Notes: a model not told the origin generated them from the sequence alone. A DNA stretch of 64,000 nt from an uncultured Clostridia bacterium (GCA_947175335.1 CAMWMF010000001.1:62001-126000); one strand, 5' to 3'. Counted from the first letter of the stretch, positions 8,872 through 18,800 are shown. Made by a program: numbers and translations.

Positions 8872-10176
8872 ATGGTCAACAATACCAAAGATAAATCGTG
8901 GTTTACCGCTTACGCCGATATACTTAGGGAGGAGCTGCTCCTTGCTATGGGCTGCACCGAGCCTATATCTATCGCGTATGCGGCGTCGATTGCAAGGCAC
9001 GTACTAGGTAATAAACCCGCCGCGGTCAAGGTCGGGCTTTCGGGCAGCATTATAAAAAACGTAAAGAGCGTACTCGTGCCCGCTACGGGCGGGTTGCATG
9101 GCGTAAACGCCGCCGTTGCGGCGGGCGTAATTGCCGACAGTCCGCAGCTCGGATTGAACGTTTTGAGTGCGCTCGGCGAGAGTAAGCATGCCGAAATAAA
9201 GCAATACATGGATGCCGCCGACATAAAGGTGCGCGATTTGGATTGCGAGGACGATTTTGAAATAGACCTATCGGCAACATACGACGGACATGTCGCGCGT
9301 GTGCATATCGTGGGCGAGCATACCAATGTTGTGGCTATACAAAGTGACGGCAAGGATATAACCGCCGAGTACATAAAGGCGCACACTTGTACCGTTAAGC
9401 ACTGCGACCACAAAGTGCTTAACATGAAGAATATTGTGGAGTTTGCAAAGTCTGTCGATTTGGACGAGCTGCGCGTTTTGCTAAAACGCCAAATCGAGGT
9501 TAATCTTGCTATCGCCACAGAGGGGTTGAAAGGCGACTACGGCGCGTCTATCGGCAAGCTGTTGTATAACGACGGAAATTGCAACGTGCGCAACAAGGCG
9601 CGCGCATATGCTGCGGCCGGCTCGGACGCGCGTATGAGCGGTTGCGAAATGCCCGTGTGCATAGTGTCGGGCAGCGGCAATCAAGGCATGACGACCTCGC
9701 TGCCCGTTATAGTATACGCCAAGGAATTAGGCGTCGACGAGGATACGCTTTTGCGTGCGCTTATCGTCGCCAACCTGACCACGCTGTATCAAAAGACGGA
9801 AATAGGGTGTCTGTCCGCATATTGTGGCGCAATCAGCGCGGGGTGCGGCAGCGGCTGCGGCATAAGTTATTTGCACAACGGCGGGGATTACGACGAGATA
9901 GCGCAAACGCTGGTAAACAGCGTCGTTATACTTTCGGGCACAATTTGCGACGGCGCCAAAGCGTCATGCGCCGCCAAAATCGCAATGGCTGTGGAAGCGG
10001 GCATTATGGGCTTCGAGATGGCGCGCTCGCACAAAAACTTTAATGCCGGCGACGGAGTTGCGGGCGACAGCGTAAACGACACGGTATGCAATATCGGGCG
10101 CATAGCGGGCGAGGGCATGGCGCAAACAAACAAGACGATCATTCAAATAATGACCGATACCGAAAATAAAGAATAA
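8872..10176 (+). CDS. L-cysteine desulfidase / serine dehydratase alpha-like protein (UPF0597, CyuA family)
   Basis: 434 residues, the usual length for this family. The N terminus has LLLAMGCTEPISIAYA (Cys28) and the C-terminal half has clustered cysteines Cys313, Cys318, Cys325 and Cys329 in GCLSAYCGAISAGCGSGCG, expected to hold a [4Fe-4S] cluster. GSGNQGMTTSLPV is also a family hallmark. Members break L-cysteine to pyruvate, ammonia and sulfide, or dehydrate L-serine. The gene starts 5 bp after proS with no clear ribosome binding site, suggesting translational coupling. The exact substrate is inferred from the family only. Confidence 0.85.
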   Translation: MVNNTKDKSWFTAYADILREELLLAMGCTEPISIAYAASIARHVLGNKPAAVKVGLSGSIIKNVKSVLVPATGGLHGVNAAVAAGVIADSPQLGLNVLSALGESKHAEIKQYMDAADIKVRDLDCEDDFEIDLSATYDGHVARVHIVGEHTNVVAIQSDGKDITAEYIKAHTCTVKHCDHKVLNMKNIVEFAKSVDLDELRVLLKRQIEVNLAIATEGLKGDYGASIGKLLYNDGNCNVRNKARAYAAAGSDARMSGCEMPVCIVSGSGNQGMTTSLPVIVYAKELGVDEDTLLRALIVANLTTLYQKTEIGCLSAYCGAISAGCGSGCGISYLHNGGDYDEIAQTLVNSVVILSGTICDGAKASCAAKIAMAVEAGIMGFEMARSHKNFNAGDGVAGDSVNDTVCNIGRIAGEGMAQTNKTIIQIMTDTENKE

Positions 10177-10178
10177 AT

Positions 10179-10212
10179 AAAAAAATCGAGTATTTTTATA
10201 CTCGATTTTTTA
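10179..10212. terminator. bidirectional rho-independent terminator
   Basis: AAAAATCGAGTAT / ATACTCGATTTTT forms a perfect stem with a short T loop and T/A tails on both sides, between two convergent genes. Confidence 0.9.
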
Positions 10213-10953
10213 TTATTTCGACTTTTTCCACGGGCGGTTTTTATTAAGCCAGCCGTGTTGCTGCCAATAGTTTGCGTCGTAGCTTTCAGTGCCGCTTTTA
10301 AGAACCTTCTTTTGTATCATGCGGCAAAGCGCGAATTTTAATTTGGTAATAAGCTTTGTGTGCGCGGGCTTTGTGTAATTTATTTTTGCAAATTTGCGTG
10401 CAAGCTTGTTAATCTTTTTCGTAAGCTTTTTGTGTTTTTTGTCGGATAATTTATCCCAATGTATATCGCTCATAAGCGACGCACCGAAAACGCCGATTTT
10501 GGATACTCCCCACCAGGACAGGCTATGGCGTATATCTTTTGCCGCCGCCTTGGCACCCGCGCCCAAGCATTGAGTAATTATTACCGCGCGCTTGCCGAAC
10601 ATTTGCGGCGCGGGGCGGTGGGGCATCCAGCGGTAAGCCAAATGGTCTAACAGCGCTTTCATCCCACCCGTGGCGTGCATTACGTACGCGGGGGAAGTCA
10701 TAACGATTAAATCGGCTTGCAGCAGCGATTTTTCTATGCGCTCTACGTACGAATAATCTTTACACGCGCTTTCGCCGTTTGTGAAGCACGCGGTGCAGCC
10801 AAGGCAAAATTCGGGGCAGTCCTTGGGTAAGTAAAACTCGGTGATTTCGGCGACCGATTTGAACCGCTCCAAAAACAGCTCTTTCAGCTTATATGTAACG
10901 CCGTGCTTTTCGGTACCGTTTATAACAGTTATTTTCATTTTGTTATCGACCAT
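10213..10953 (-). CDS. NAD(P)H-dependent FMN reductase / flavodoxin-like oxidoreductase
   Basis: 246 residues. The flavodoxin-like FMN-binding start is MKITVINGTEKHGVTYKL, and SPAYVMHATGGMKALLDH is the family's second flavin loop. A ferredoxin-like cysteine pattern EFCLGCTACFTNGESAC (about residues 50-65) suggests an iron-sulfur flavoprotein. The C-terminal third is Lys-rich and ends in YWQQHGWLNKNRPW, seen in this subgroup. ATGs at 10953 and 10938 are both possible; neither has a strong ribosome binding site. Its own promoter is overlapped by a perfect inverted repeat, so it is probably repressed until induced by an electrophile or redox signal. The electron acceptor is unknown. Confidence 0.8.
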   Translation of the reverse strand: MVDNKMKITVINGTEKHGVTYKLKELFLERFKSVAEITEFYLPKDCPEFCLGCTACFTNGESACKDYSYVERIEKSLLQADLIVMTSPAYVMHATGGMKALLDHLAYRWMPHRPAPQMFGKRAVIITQCLGAGAKAAAKDIRHSLSWWGVSKIGVFGASLMSDIHWDKLSDKKHKKLTKKINKLARKFAKINYTKPAHTKLITKLKFALCRMIQKKVLKSGTESYDANYWQQHGWLNKNRPWKKSK

Positions 10954-10960
10954 AATAAAT

Positions 10961-11006
10961 ATAAGTATGTTATAGACAGTATAACATACTTATTTTATTC
11001 AGTCAA
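10961..11006 (-). promoter_or_regulatory. promoter with 14-bp perfect inverted-repeat operator
   Basis: On the reverse strand TTGACT (11006-11001), 17 bp, TATACT (10983-10978). A perfect 14-bp inverted repeat with a 5-nt centre covers 10961-10974 and 10980-10993 (half site ATAAGTATGTTATA) and so overlaps the -10 box and start point. This is the layout of a repressor operator (MarR/HxlR/TetR type); no such regulator gene is adjacent. Confidence 0.75.
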
Positions 11007-11031
11007 TATCAAAAATTGCAGTTGTAAATTT

Positions 11032-12006
11032 CTAATACCAATCGTGTTTTTCGTTGCGGTCGAGTGTTGCTATTGCGGTCATTTCGGCTTGCGTAAGCTC
11101 AAAGTCGAACACCGATATGTTCTCACCGATATGTGCGGGATTGGACGACCCGGGTATTGCAACCACGCCGCGCTGTAAGTGCCAGCGCAATACCACTTGT
11201 GCGGACGAAACGCCGTGCGCATTGGCTATTTGTGTGATTGTATGATTGTTGAATATCGCGCTTGTATGTCCGCGCCCGCCGAACGGGTACCATGCTTGCA
11301 TTACTATGCCGAGCTTGTGCATATACGGAACGACTGTTTTTTCTTGGTAATAGGGGTGGATTTCGTTTTGAATGAGCGCAGGCATAATATTAACTTGCGC
11401 TATAAAACTGTCGATTTCTTCTATATACCAATTCGATAAACCGATAGAACGAATTTTGCCTTGTTCGACAAATTTTTCAATCGCCTTGTACGCCTTTACG
11501 TCGTTGGTGCCGGGGTGGTGCAAAAGCATCATATCTATGTAGTCAATGTCGAGCTTGTCAAGCGACTGCTGTATCGCTTGCTCGGGATTGGTAAACTGCG
11601 CACCGGGATAGATTTTAGTAATGACAAATATTTCTTCGCGCGGCACTCCCGACTGTCGTATCGCTTCGCCGATTTCCGCTTCGTTGCCGTACATATACGC
11701 TGTGTCGATTAAGCGGTAGCCTTGTTCGAGTGCGGAAAGCACGGCGGACTTGCAGGTCTCACCGGTCAGGCTATACGTGCCAAGCCCGAGTATCGGCATT
11801 TTATATCCGCTGTTTAGCGTGACGGTAGGGGCTTTGCCGTTTTGCCCGTTTTCCAAATCGAACGTACCGACCGACGCGACCGAAGCAGGCGGGTGTTTGC
11901 CTCCGACGTCACCTGTGTTGGGTTCGCTTGAATTGCCTTTGTTACATGCCGTAAATCCAAACAACAGCATAATCATCACCAATATCGATAGTAATAGGTT
12001 TTTCAT
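11032..12006 (-). CDS. aldo/keto reductase with lipoprotein signal peptide
   Basis: 324 residues. The AKR barrel starts near residue 60 (VTLNSGYKMPILGLGTYSL) and carries the catalytic tetrad Asp101, Tyr106 (DTAYMYGNE), Lys131 (VITKIYPG) and His163/164 (LLHHPG), with the C-terminal NADPH-binding part IPGSSNPAHIGENI. The family reduces carbonyls to alcohols using NADPH. Unusually, residues 1-21 form a hydrophobic signal with a lipobox-like FTAC and are followed by a 40-residue Ser/Gly/Pro linker, so the enzyme looks exported and membrane-anchored. It is the last gene of the operon 13562 to 11032, separated by three bases from the hydrolase gene. Confidence 0.85.
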   Translation of the reverse strand: MKNLLLSILVMIMLLFGFTACNKGNSSEPNTGDVGGKHPPASVASVGTFDLENGQNGKAPTVTLNSGYKMPILGLGTYSLTGETCKSAVLSALEQGYRLIDTAYMYGNEAEIGEAIRQSGVPREEIFVITKIYPGAQFTNPEQAIQQSLDKLDIDYIDMMLLHHPGTNDVKAYKAIEKFVEQGKIRSIGLSNWYIEEIDSFIAQVNIMPALIQNEIHPYYQEKTVVPYMHKLGIVMQAWYPFGGRGHTSAIFNNHTITQIANAHGVSSAQVVLRWHLQRGVVAIPGSSNPAHIGENISVFDFELTQAEMTAIATLDRNEKHDWY

Positions 12007-12009
12007 ATA

Positions 12010-12987
12010 CTATTCGTGCATATTCGCTTTGAAAAAGCTTTCCAGCTTATCGAAGGGGATAATGTCCGTCCTGTCGTACAAATCGGTGTGGACGGCGTTA
12101 GGGATAAGCAGCAGCTCCTTGTTGTTGCCCTTTAAGTTTTTGTATGCGTCCTTGCTGAAATAGCAGGAGTGCGCCTTTTCGCCGTGCACAAGCAACACCG
12201 CGCTGCGTATTTCGTTGCTGTACGCGAGTATTGGCATGTTTATGAACGACAGCGCCGAAGTCTTGTTCCAGCCGCCGTTGGAGTTTAGCGAACGCTTGTG
12301 ATAGCCGCGCTTCGTTTTGTAATAGTCGTAGTAATCCTTTACAAAGAAGGGCGCGTCGTCGGGCAGGGGGTCTACTACGCCGCCGCCAAGCTCGTAGCTG
12401 CCGTTTTTGTAGTCGAGTATGCGCTGTGCGTTCAAAGCCTGCTTTGTTTCGTATCTCGCTTGCTCGCTGTTCGCACCGTCAAAGTAGCCCTTGGCGTTTA
12501 CCCTTGTCATGTCGTACATTGTGGAAGCGACAGTCGCCTTAATGCGCGTGTCAATGGCCGCCGCATTAATAGCCATGCCGCCCCAGCCGCAAATGCCTAT
12601 AATGCCTATTTTGTTTTCGTCCACGTCGTCGCGGCAGCAAAGGTAATCGACCGCTGAGCAAAAGTCCTCGGTGTTTATGTCGGGGGAAGCTACGTATCTA
12701 GGCTGCCCGCCGCTTTCGCCCGTGAACGACGGGTCGAAGGCAATAGTCAAAAATCCGCGCTCCGCCATGAGCATAGCGTAAAGCCCCGACGACTGTTCCT
12801 TAACCGCGCCGAACGGGCCGCAAACGGCAATCGCGGCAAGCTTGCCCTTTGCGTTTTTGGGTGTATATAAGTCCGCCGCAAGCGTTATGCCGTAGCGGTT
12901 GTGAAAGGTCACTTTTTGATGATTTACCTTTTCGCTTTTAGGGAAAACCTTATCCCAGTCTTTTGTCAGGTTCAATACTTCTTCCAT
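12010..12987 (-). CDS. alpha/beta hydrolase, dienelactone hydrolase-like
   Basis: 325 residues from the ATG at 12987, which has AAAGGAG eight bases upstream. The nucleophile elbow is GIIGICGWGGMAI, with Cys133 in place of the usual Ser, as in dienelactone hydrolases. A conserved His lies in LIPNAVHTDLYD near the C terminus, and VCGPFG and DPSFTGES are family loops. A cytoplasmic esterase or lactonase role is likely; the substrate is unknown. The gene lies between an O-acetyltransferase and an aldo/keto reductase, a grouping that recurs in gut bacteria near LysR regulators. The frame remains open beyond the start but that part overlaps the upstream gene. Confidence 0.8.
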   Translation of the reverse strand: MEEVLNLTKDWDKVFPKSEKVNHQKVTFHNRYGITLAADLYTPKNAKGKLAAIAVCGPFGAVKEQSSGLYAMLMAERGFLTIAFDPSFTGESGGQPRYVASPDINTEDFCSAVDYLCCRDDVDENKIGIIGICGWGGMAINAAAIDTRIKATVASTMYDMTRVNAKGYFDGANSEQARYETKQALNAQRILDYKNGSYELGGGVVDPLPDDAPFFVKDYYDYYKTKRGYHKRSLNSNGGWNKTSALSFINMPILAYSNEIRSAVLLVHGEKAHSCYFSKDAYKNLKGNNKELLLIPNAVHTDLYDRTDIIPFDKLESFFKANMHE

Positions 12988-12992
12988 TTTAT

Positions 12993-13562
12993 TTACTCCT
13001 TTACGGTTTTTATTATTTTTGCCGGAACGCCGCCAACGACGGTGAAAGCGGGTACGTCCTTGGTGACTACTGCACCCGCGGCAATAACCGCGCCGTCGCC
13101 GATTGTCACGCCCGCAAGTATTGTCGCGTGTGCGCCTATCCATACGCCGTTACCTATCTTGACGGGCGCGGGCAGCATGTTGGCGCGCTTTGACGGAATT
13201 AAATCGTGATTGAGCGTCGCTATTACTACTTGCTGACCGATAAGCACGTTATCGCCGATTTGTATGCCGCCTTGGTCTTGAAAGCAGCAGCCCGAATTGA
13301 TAAACACGTTTTTGCCGATTGTGATGTTCTGTCCGTAGTCGGCGTAAAAGGGCGGGAACAGTCCGAAGCTATCGTCCACCCGCGTGCCTATAAGCTCGGA
13401 AAACATGACGCGTAACTGCTCGGGCGTGCGGTAGCCGTTATTAATTTCCGCCGTTATTCGTCTTGCCCGCTGCGCCATTTCGTGCATATGCATGTGCATT
13501 TCCGAATTCGCCTCGATATACGAGCGCTCGTTCATTTTTTCTTTAAACTGTTCGGTATTCAT
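12993..13562 (-). CDS. hexapeptide-repeat sugar O-acetyltransferase (LacA/Maa family)
   Basis: 189 residues. An N-terminal helical region ([17 protein letters not shown]) is followed by left-handed beta-helix hexapeptide repeats such as [30 protein letters not shown] and [15 protein letters not shown], ending in [10 protein letters not shown], the classic signature. LNHD provides the catalytic His. The family transfers acetyl from acetyl-CoA to maltose, galactosides or related acceptors. GGAGATATT precedes the ATG. It is the first gene of a three-gene operon transcribed away from the LysR gene. Confidence 0.92.
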   Translation of the reverse strand: MNTEQFKEKMNERSYIEANSEMHMHMHEMAQRARRITAEINNGYRTPEQLRVMFSELIGTRVDDSFGLFPPFYADYGQNITIGKNVFINSGCCFQDQGGIQIGDNVLIGQQVVIATLNHDLIPSKRANMLPAPVKIGNGVWIGAHATILAGVTIGDGAVIAAGAVVTKDVPAFTVVGGVPAKIIKTVKE

Positions 13563-13577
13563 AATATCTCCGCTTAT

Positions 13578-13606
13578 ATTTTATTACTTGCATTATGGTA
13601 TGTCAA
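13578..13606 (-). promoter_or_regulatory. promoter of the acetyltransferase-hydrolase-reductase operon
   Basis: Reverse strand TTGACA (13606-13601), 17 bp, TAAAAT (13583-13578), just upstream of the acetyltransferase gene. ATTATGG (13592-13598) and its inverse CCATAAT (13628-13634) flank the intergenic core and may be half sites for the divergent LysR regulator. Confidence 0.7.
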
Positions 13607-13633
13607 ATACTTATATTGTATAGCGTTCCATAA

Positions 13634-13662
13634 TTGACGAGCATATCTGTTTGTGCTATACT
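13634..13662 (+). promoter_or_regulatory. promoter of the LysR regulator gene
   Basis: TTGACG (13634-13639), 17 bp, TATACT (13657-13662), upstream of the LysR gene and back to back with the divergent operon promoter. Confidence 0.75.
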
Positions 13663-13681
13663 TATAAAAAGGCGGTACGGT

Positions 13682-14554
13682 ATGGAATTACGTGAGCTTA
13701 GGTATTTTTTGGCGGTAGCGCGTGAACAGAGCATATCCAAGGCGGCGGAAGGCTTGTTTGTTACGCAGCCCAATCTGTCGCGGCAAATGCAGAATTTGGA
13801 AAAGGAAATCGGCAAGCCGTTGTTTATACGCGGCAGCCGGAAAATTACGCTGACTGAGGCGGGACGGCTGCTGTATAAGCGCGCGGAGGAAATTGTCGAG
13901 CTGTGCGAAAAAACGGAAAGCGAAATTAGTTCGCCTGTGACTGACATAGGCGGCGATATTTATATCGGCGGCGGGGAAAGCTATGTAATGGAAATTATAG
14001 CAAAGGCGGCGCACGCCGTTCAGCTTGAATATCCGCGCGTTAAATTCCACATATTCAGCGGCGACAGCGGCACAATTTCCGAAAGGCTGGACAAGGGGCT
14101 TATCGATTTCGGCATATTTATAGAGCCGTTCGACGTGAGCAAGTATGATTATCTGCGCTTGCCGCTTACCGATACTTGGGGTGTGCTTATGCGTAGCGAC
14201 AGCCCGCTCGCGCAAAAGGAGTATATTACGCCCGAGGATTTGTGGGATAAGCCGCTTATAAGGTCGCGGCAGTCGCTCGGTAAGAATATGATTACCGAAT
14301 GGTTTCAAAAAAGCGACGAGGAGCTTAACATTGTCGCAACCGGCAATTTGCTGTATAATATGTCCTTGCTTGTAAGGGAGGGCATAGGCTATGCCGTCGG
14401 CCTGGACAAAATTATCAGGACGGAAAACTCCGATTTGTGCTTCCGTCCGCTGTATCCCGAGCTTATTTCCCACCTCGATATAGCGTGGAAAAAGTATCAA
14501 GTTTTTCCCAAGTGCGCCGAGATTTTTCTTAAACGCTTGCAGGAGCTTTTGTAA
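13682..14554 (+). CDS. LysR-family transcriptional regulator
   Basis: 290 residues from the ATG at 13682, preceded by AAGGCGG. The N-terminal winged helix-turn-helix is MELRELRYFLAVAREQS...AAEGLFVTQPNLSRQMQNLEKEIG, and residues from about 90 form the periplasmic-binding-like effector domain (GGDIYIGGGES). Such regulators usually control a divergent operon and themselves; here that is the acetyltransferase / hydrolase / aldo-keto reductase operon 120 bp away. The inducer cannot be read from sequence. Confidence 0.93.
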   Translation: MELRELRYFLAVAREQSISKAAEGLFVTQPNLSRQMQNLEKEIGKPLFIRGSRKITLTEAGRLLYKRAEEIVELCEKTESEISSPVTDIGGDIYIGGGESYVMEIIAKAAHAVQLEYPRVKFHIFSGDSGTISERLDKGLIDFGIFIEPFDVSKYDYLRLPLTDTWGVLMRSDSPLAQKEYITPEDLWDKPLIRSRQSLGKNMITEWFQKSDEELNIVATGNLLYNMSLLVREGIGYAVGLDKIIRTENSDLCFRPLYPELISHLDIAWKKYQVFPKCAEIFLKRLQELL

Positions 14555-14641
14555 ACGAATAAAGTTGGTTTATCCGCTTTACTGTAATCAAAAAAAGTGG
14601 TATTATATATTTAATTTATAAACACGAAATTAACCACACCC

Positions 14642-14674
14642 GCCGCTACGCGGCACCCTCTCCTTAGGAGTGGG
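14642..14674. repeat. paired GC-rich hairpins, REP-like intergenic element
   Basis: GCCGC-TAC-GCGGC (14642-14654) is followed at once by a second imperfect hairpin centred on CTCCTTAGGAG (14656-14674). The pair differs in composition from its surroundings and lies just before the methylase ribosome binding site. Its resemblance to dispersed REP-like sequences is inference; only one copy is in this window. Confidence 0.4.
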
Positions 14675-14690
14675 CAAACAAGGAAAAATT

Positions 14691-15725
14691 ATGAATTACA
14701 TAGGGTCGAAGTATTCGCTTATAAACTTTTTAAAGTCGTCGGTCGCAAAAACGCTGGAATTAAACGGCGAAACGCGGGCGCCGTCCGAAATGGTTTTTGC
14801 AGATTTGTTTGCCGGCACGGGCGTAGTAAGCGCGGCGTTTATGCAGGACGGATATTCGGTTATCGCAAACGATATTCAGTATTTCAGCTACGTAATAAAC
14901 AAGCACGTTTTGGAAAACAGCGGCAGGCTGGACGAAGACGCTTGCGCACAGCTTATCGACGAGCTGAATAAAGTGGACGGCGTCGAGGGCTTTATTTACA
15001 AAAACTATTGCTACGAGGGCACGGAAGGTCAGGAGCACAGGCGCATGTACTTTACCGAGCACAACGCCAAAAAGTGCGACGGCATACGGCTCGCAATCGA
15101 GGACATGCATAATAAAAATGCTATCAACGACAACGAGTATTTCTTTTTGCTCGCGTCGCTTATTAACAGCATGGACAAGTACGCCAACACGGCGTCGGTG
15201 TACGGCGCGTATTTAAAGCAGCTTAAAAAGTCGGCGCAAAGCGAAATGAAGCTGACGGCGCTACCCATTACGCATAACCAAGCACAATGCCAAGTGTACA
15301 ACGAGGATATAAGCAAGCTTATTACCCACGTTTCGGGGGATATACTGTATTTGGATCCGCCGTACAACGCGCGGCAGTACTGCACCAACTACCACTTGCT
15401 CGAAACGATTGCGCGGTACGACAATCCGACAATCTACGGCAAAACCGGGCTTAGGGAATACGCCGACCAAAAGAGTGTTTTTTGTATTAAAGGTCAGGTG
15501 GAAAAGGCGTTTGCCGAGCTTATTAAAAACGCGCAATTCAAGTATATATTCCTCAGCTACAACAACGAGGGGCTTATGTCGTGCGACGCGATAGAGCGGA
15601 TAATGAAGAAGCACGGCAAGTACAAGTATTTTATTCAAGACCACCGTCGCTACAAAGCGGACAGCGCCAGGGAAGCCAAAACGGACAAGACGGTAGAGTT
15701 TTTACATTGTTTGGTAAAGAAATAG
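14691..15725 (+). CDS. DNA N6-adenine methyltransferase, D12 (Dam) class
   Basis: 344 residues from the ATG at 14691 with AAGGA upstream. The D12 N terminus YIGSKYSLINFL is followed by the S-adenosylmethionine motif ADLFAGTGVVSAAF (about residues 37-50), and the catalytic motif DPPY is at residues 222-225 (ILYLDPPYNARQY). The enzyme should methylate adenine N6 in DNA. No restriction endonuclease gene is next to it, so it is either an orphan methylase or a mobile remnant. Composition matches the host region. Confidence 0.9.
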   Translation: MNYIGSKYSLINFLKSSVAKTLELNGETRAPSEMVFADLFAGTGVVSAAFMQDGYSVIANDIQYFSYVINKHVLENSGRLDEDACAQLIDELNKVDGVEGFIYKNYCYEGTEGQEHRRMYFTEHNAKKCDGIRLAIEDMHNKNAINDNEYFFLLASLINSMDKYANTASVYGAYLKQLKKSAQSEMKLTALPITHNQAQCQVYNEDISKLITHVSGDILYLDPPYNARQYCTNYHLLETIARYDNPTIYGKTGLREYADQKSVFCIKGQVEKAFAELIKNAQFKYIFLSYNNEGLMSCDAIERIMKKHGKYKYFIQDHRRYKADSAREAKTDKTVEFLHCLVKK

Positions 15726-15748
15726 ATTTAGCATTATATAGATTACGT

Positions 15749-15787
15749 AATATTCCCGCATTATGATAGGTGCGGGATATATTTTGC
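15749..15787 (+). terminator. terminator after the adenine methylase gene
   Basis: TATTCCCGCA ... TGCGGGATAT forms a stem followed by ATTTTG, about 25 bp after the stop codon. Confidence 0.55.
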
Positions 15788-15814
15788 CGAAAAAATAAGC
15801 GCAAAGTTTTCTTG

Positions 15815-15840
15815 CATACTTCTTTTCCAAAAGAAGTATG
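15815..15840. repeat. perfect 12-bp inverted repeat upstream of the hybrid kinase
   Basis: CATACTTCTTTT-CC-AAAAGAAGTATG is a perfect 12-bp stem with a two-base centre, about 20 bp upstream of the kinase -35 box. It could be an operator, a cruciform, or a reverse-strand terminator; the sequence alone does not decide. Confidence 0.5.
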
Positions 15841-15861
15841 GATATTAAATCCTTTAAAGTA

Positions 15862-15890
15862 TTGATTTAATTTTACATATATGTTATAAT
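15862..15890 (+). promoter_or_regulatory. promoter of the hybrid kinase gene
   Basis: TTGATT (15862-15867), 17 bp, TATAAT (15885-15890). The first ATG of the gene begins six bases after the -10 box, at the expected transcription start. Confidence 0.75.
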
Positions 15891-15896
15891 GGTAGT

Positions 15897-18800
15897 ATGG
15901 AGATGTATATGTATAACGTTTTTAAATATAAAAAATCACATTACGGACGCGGGGCGGGGCGGATGAGCGCCGTTAGCTGTTCGTTTAAGGCACGCATTGT
16001 CATGTGCGTTGCTATATTATTGATACTGGCAACGAGCTTGTTTTTCGCTTTTATGGGTCCCAAGGCGGCGGTCGCCGAAGAGAACGGGTCCAACAACCGC
16101 ACGTATAAAGCCTGCGTTTTCAACTTTCCGGGCTACCACATGAAGGATGACCAAGGCAGGCTGTCCGGCTACGGCATCGAGTTTTTGAACCTTGTGTCCA
16201 AGCATTCGCGGCTTAACTTCCAATACATGGGCTACGACATAGACTGGAACTGGGGAGTAGTAAGCAAAAAGCTCGAAGACAAAGAATTCGACGTTGTTAC
16301 GTCTGTCAGTTGGGACGATGAGCGCGCCGAAAAGTTTGCATATTCGCTGCCTATCGGACGGAAGAACACCGTTATTTCCATACGCGAAAGCGATACGCGT
16401 TTTAACAGCGGCGACTATTCCACCTACAATGGGAAGACGTTCGGATTGCTCGGCAACAACAAAAGAGCGGAGCTTGATGAATTTATACGGCGCAAGGGCT
16501 TTACTCCCGTTATAAAGAACGATTACACGGAAGATTCCGAGCTTGCCGCAGCGCTTAAAGCCGGCGAAATCGACGCCATAGTCACGAGCGACCTTCGCAA
16601 AGCCACGGGCGAAAAAACTTTGGAAATTATAGGCAGCGACGATTTTTACGCTATTGTCCGTAAAGATGCGGAAGGCCTTGAACTGCTTAAAGAAATAAAT
16701 TACGCTATCGGGCAAATGGATATAAACGAGGGCGACTGGAAAAACGAGCTTTATTACAAGTACTACGGTCCGTCGTACTCCACGGAGTTAGCATTTACTT
16801 CGCGCGAAATAGAATTTGTCAACAATCTGCTTGCGCAGGAAAAAACGATAACCGTGACGGCGCTCGGCAACAACGCGCCCTACTCCTATACCGAAAACGG
16901 CAAGCTTACAGGCATTATGCCCGACTACTTTGCCGCGCTGATGAAGCTTATAGCCAACGAAGTAGACGGCGTCGACGAACTGCCGTACACCTTTGTCGCG
17001 CCCAAAAATGAAAGTGAGTACAATGAACTCGTCAAAACCGTCGACGTTGTTATAGACAGCTTGGGTTCCGAGGATACCGTGGAGAACGACGCGTACCGCG
17101 GCTTTAATACCGAAAGCTACATGTCGGTGCGTATGGCGCGCGTTACACGAAACGACCATAAGGGCGCGATTAAGGTTATAGCCGTGTCCGAGTCGCAGGG
17201 CAAAAGTCTTCTGCCTGCCGAAAGCTTAAAAAATTATACCGTCAAGGATTACGCCACCGGCGAGGAGGCAATGCGCGCCGTGCAGGACGGTAAGGTTGAC
17301 GCCGCTTACGTTTACGCCTATTCGGCGCAGCTGTTTGTAAACAAGGATTCCACCGACTCCTTGTATTACAGCGTGCTGAACGGCATGAGCGCGCGGTTTA
17401 CTATGCGCGTCGGCAAGAACGTCGATCACGAGCTTATTACCATTCTTAACAAATGTATTAAGTATACGCCCGAGGACACCGTTAACGAGCTGTCGATGAA
17501 GTATATCACGTATACCGTAGGCGACGTGAGCTTTTGGCAGTATTTGGAAGAGCATCCCGTAATAATTGTCGTAGTTGTGCTTGTGGTTGTCGTAATCGTT
17601 TTTGTTATTCTTGCGTTGGTCCTGCGCGGACGGTGGAACAAAAAGCTGTTGCACAACACCGAGCAGTCCAACAAAAAAATGGGCGAGCAGCTCGCCATAG
17701 TCGAAGCGCTCAGCCGCGATTATACCAACGTGTACGCCATCAATGAAAAACGATCCACCGCGCGTATAATCAAGCTGGAGGGCTACGTTACAGAGGGGCT
17801 CAACAAGGATTCGGCGGAAGAATACGACTACGCCACTATCCTCGAAAATTATATTCGCAGCCGCGTTCATCCCGAGGACCAAAAGGAATTATCCGAGGCG
17901 TTGGCGCTGGAAAAGGTGCAAGAATATTTGCGCGAGCATGACAATTATATCGGCAGCTACCGTATTAAGGACGGCGACGAAATACATCATTTGCAATACG
18001 CGTACTTAAAGATTTCGGACGACGAAAACGGCAACGGCGGTTTTATTCTTGCCGGCTTCCGCAATATCGACGAGGTTATCCGCAAGGAGCAGGAACAAAA
18101 GAACGTTCTGTCCGAGGCGCTTGCGCAGGCGCAGTACGCCAACAAGGCAAAGACCACCTTCCTCAACAATATGTCGCACGATATCCGCACGCCTATGAAC
18201 GCCATTATTGGATTTACGTCGCTGGCGGCGTCGCATATCGACAACAAGGAGCAAATTAAGAGCTACCTCAGCAAAATTATGACGTCGGGCAACCACTTGC
18301 TCAGCCTTATAAACGACGTGCTGGATATGAGCCGTATCGAGAGCGGCAAGGTCAAGATAGAGGAGCGGGAAGCAAGCCTGCCCGAAATTATGCACGACCT
18401 TAAAACAATCGTCCAGGCGGACGTTAAGGCTAAGCAGCTCGAATTTTATATCGACACGCTGGACGTCACCAACGAAACAATTATTTGCGATAAGCTCAGG
18501 CTCAACCAAGTGCTGCTCAATATTTTGAGCAACGCCATTAAGTACACCAAACCGGGCGGCATGGTCAGCGTGCGCGTCACTCAAACCGCCGAGGCGGCGG
18601 ACGGGCGTGCCACGTATCAGTTCAACGTCAAGGACAACGGCATAGGCATGAGCCCCGAGTTCTTGAAGCACGTGTTCGAACCGTTCGAGCGCGAGCAAAC
18701 CTCCACCGTAAGCGGCATTCAGGGCACGGGCTTGGGCCTTGCAATCACCAAAAATATTGTCGACATGATGAACGGCACTATTAAGGTGGAAAGCGAAATG

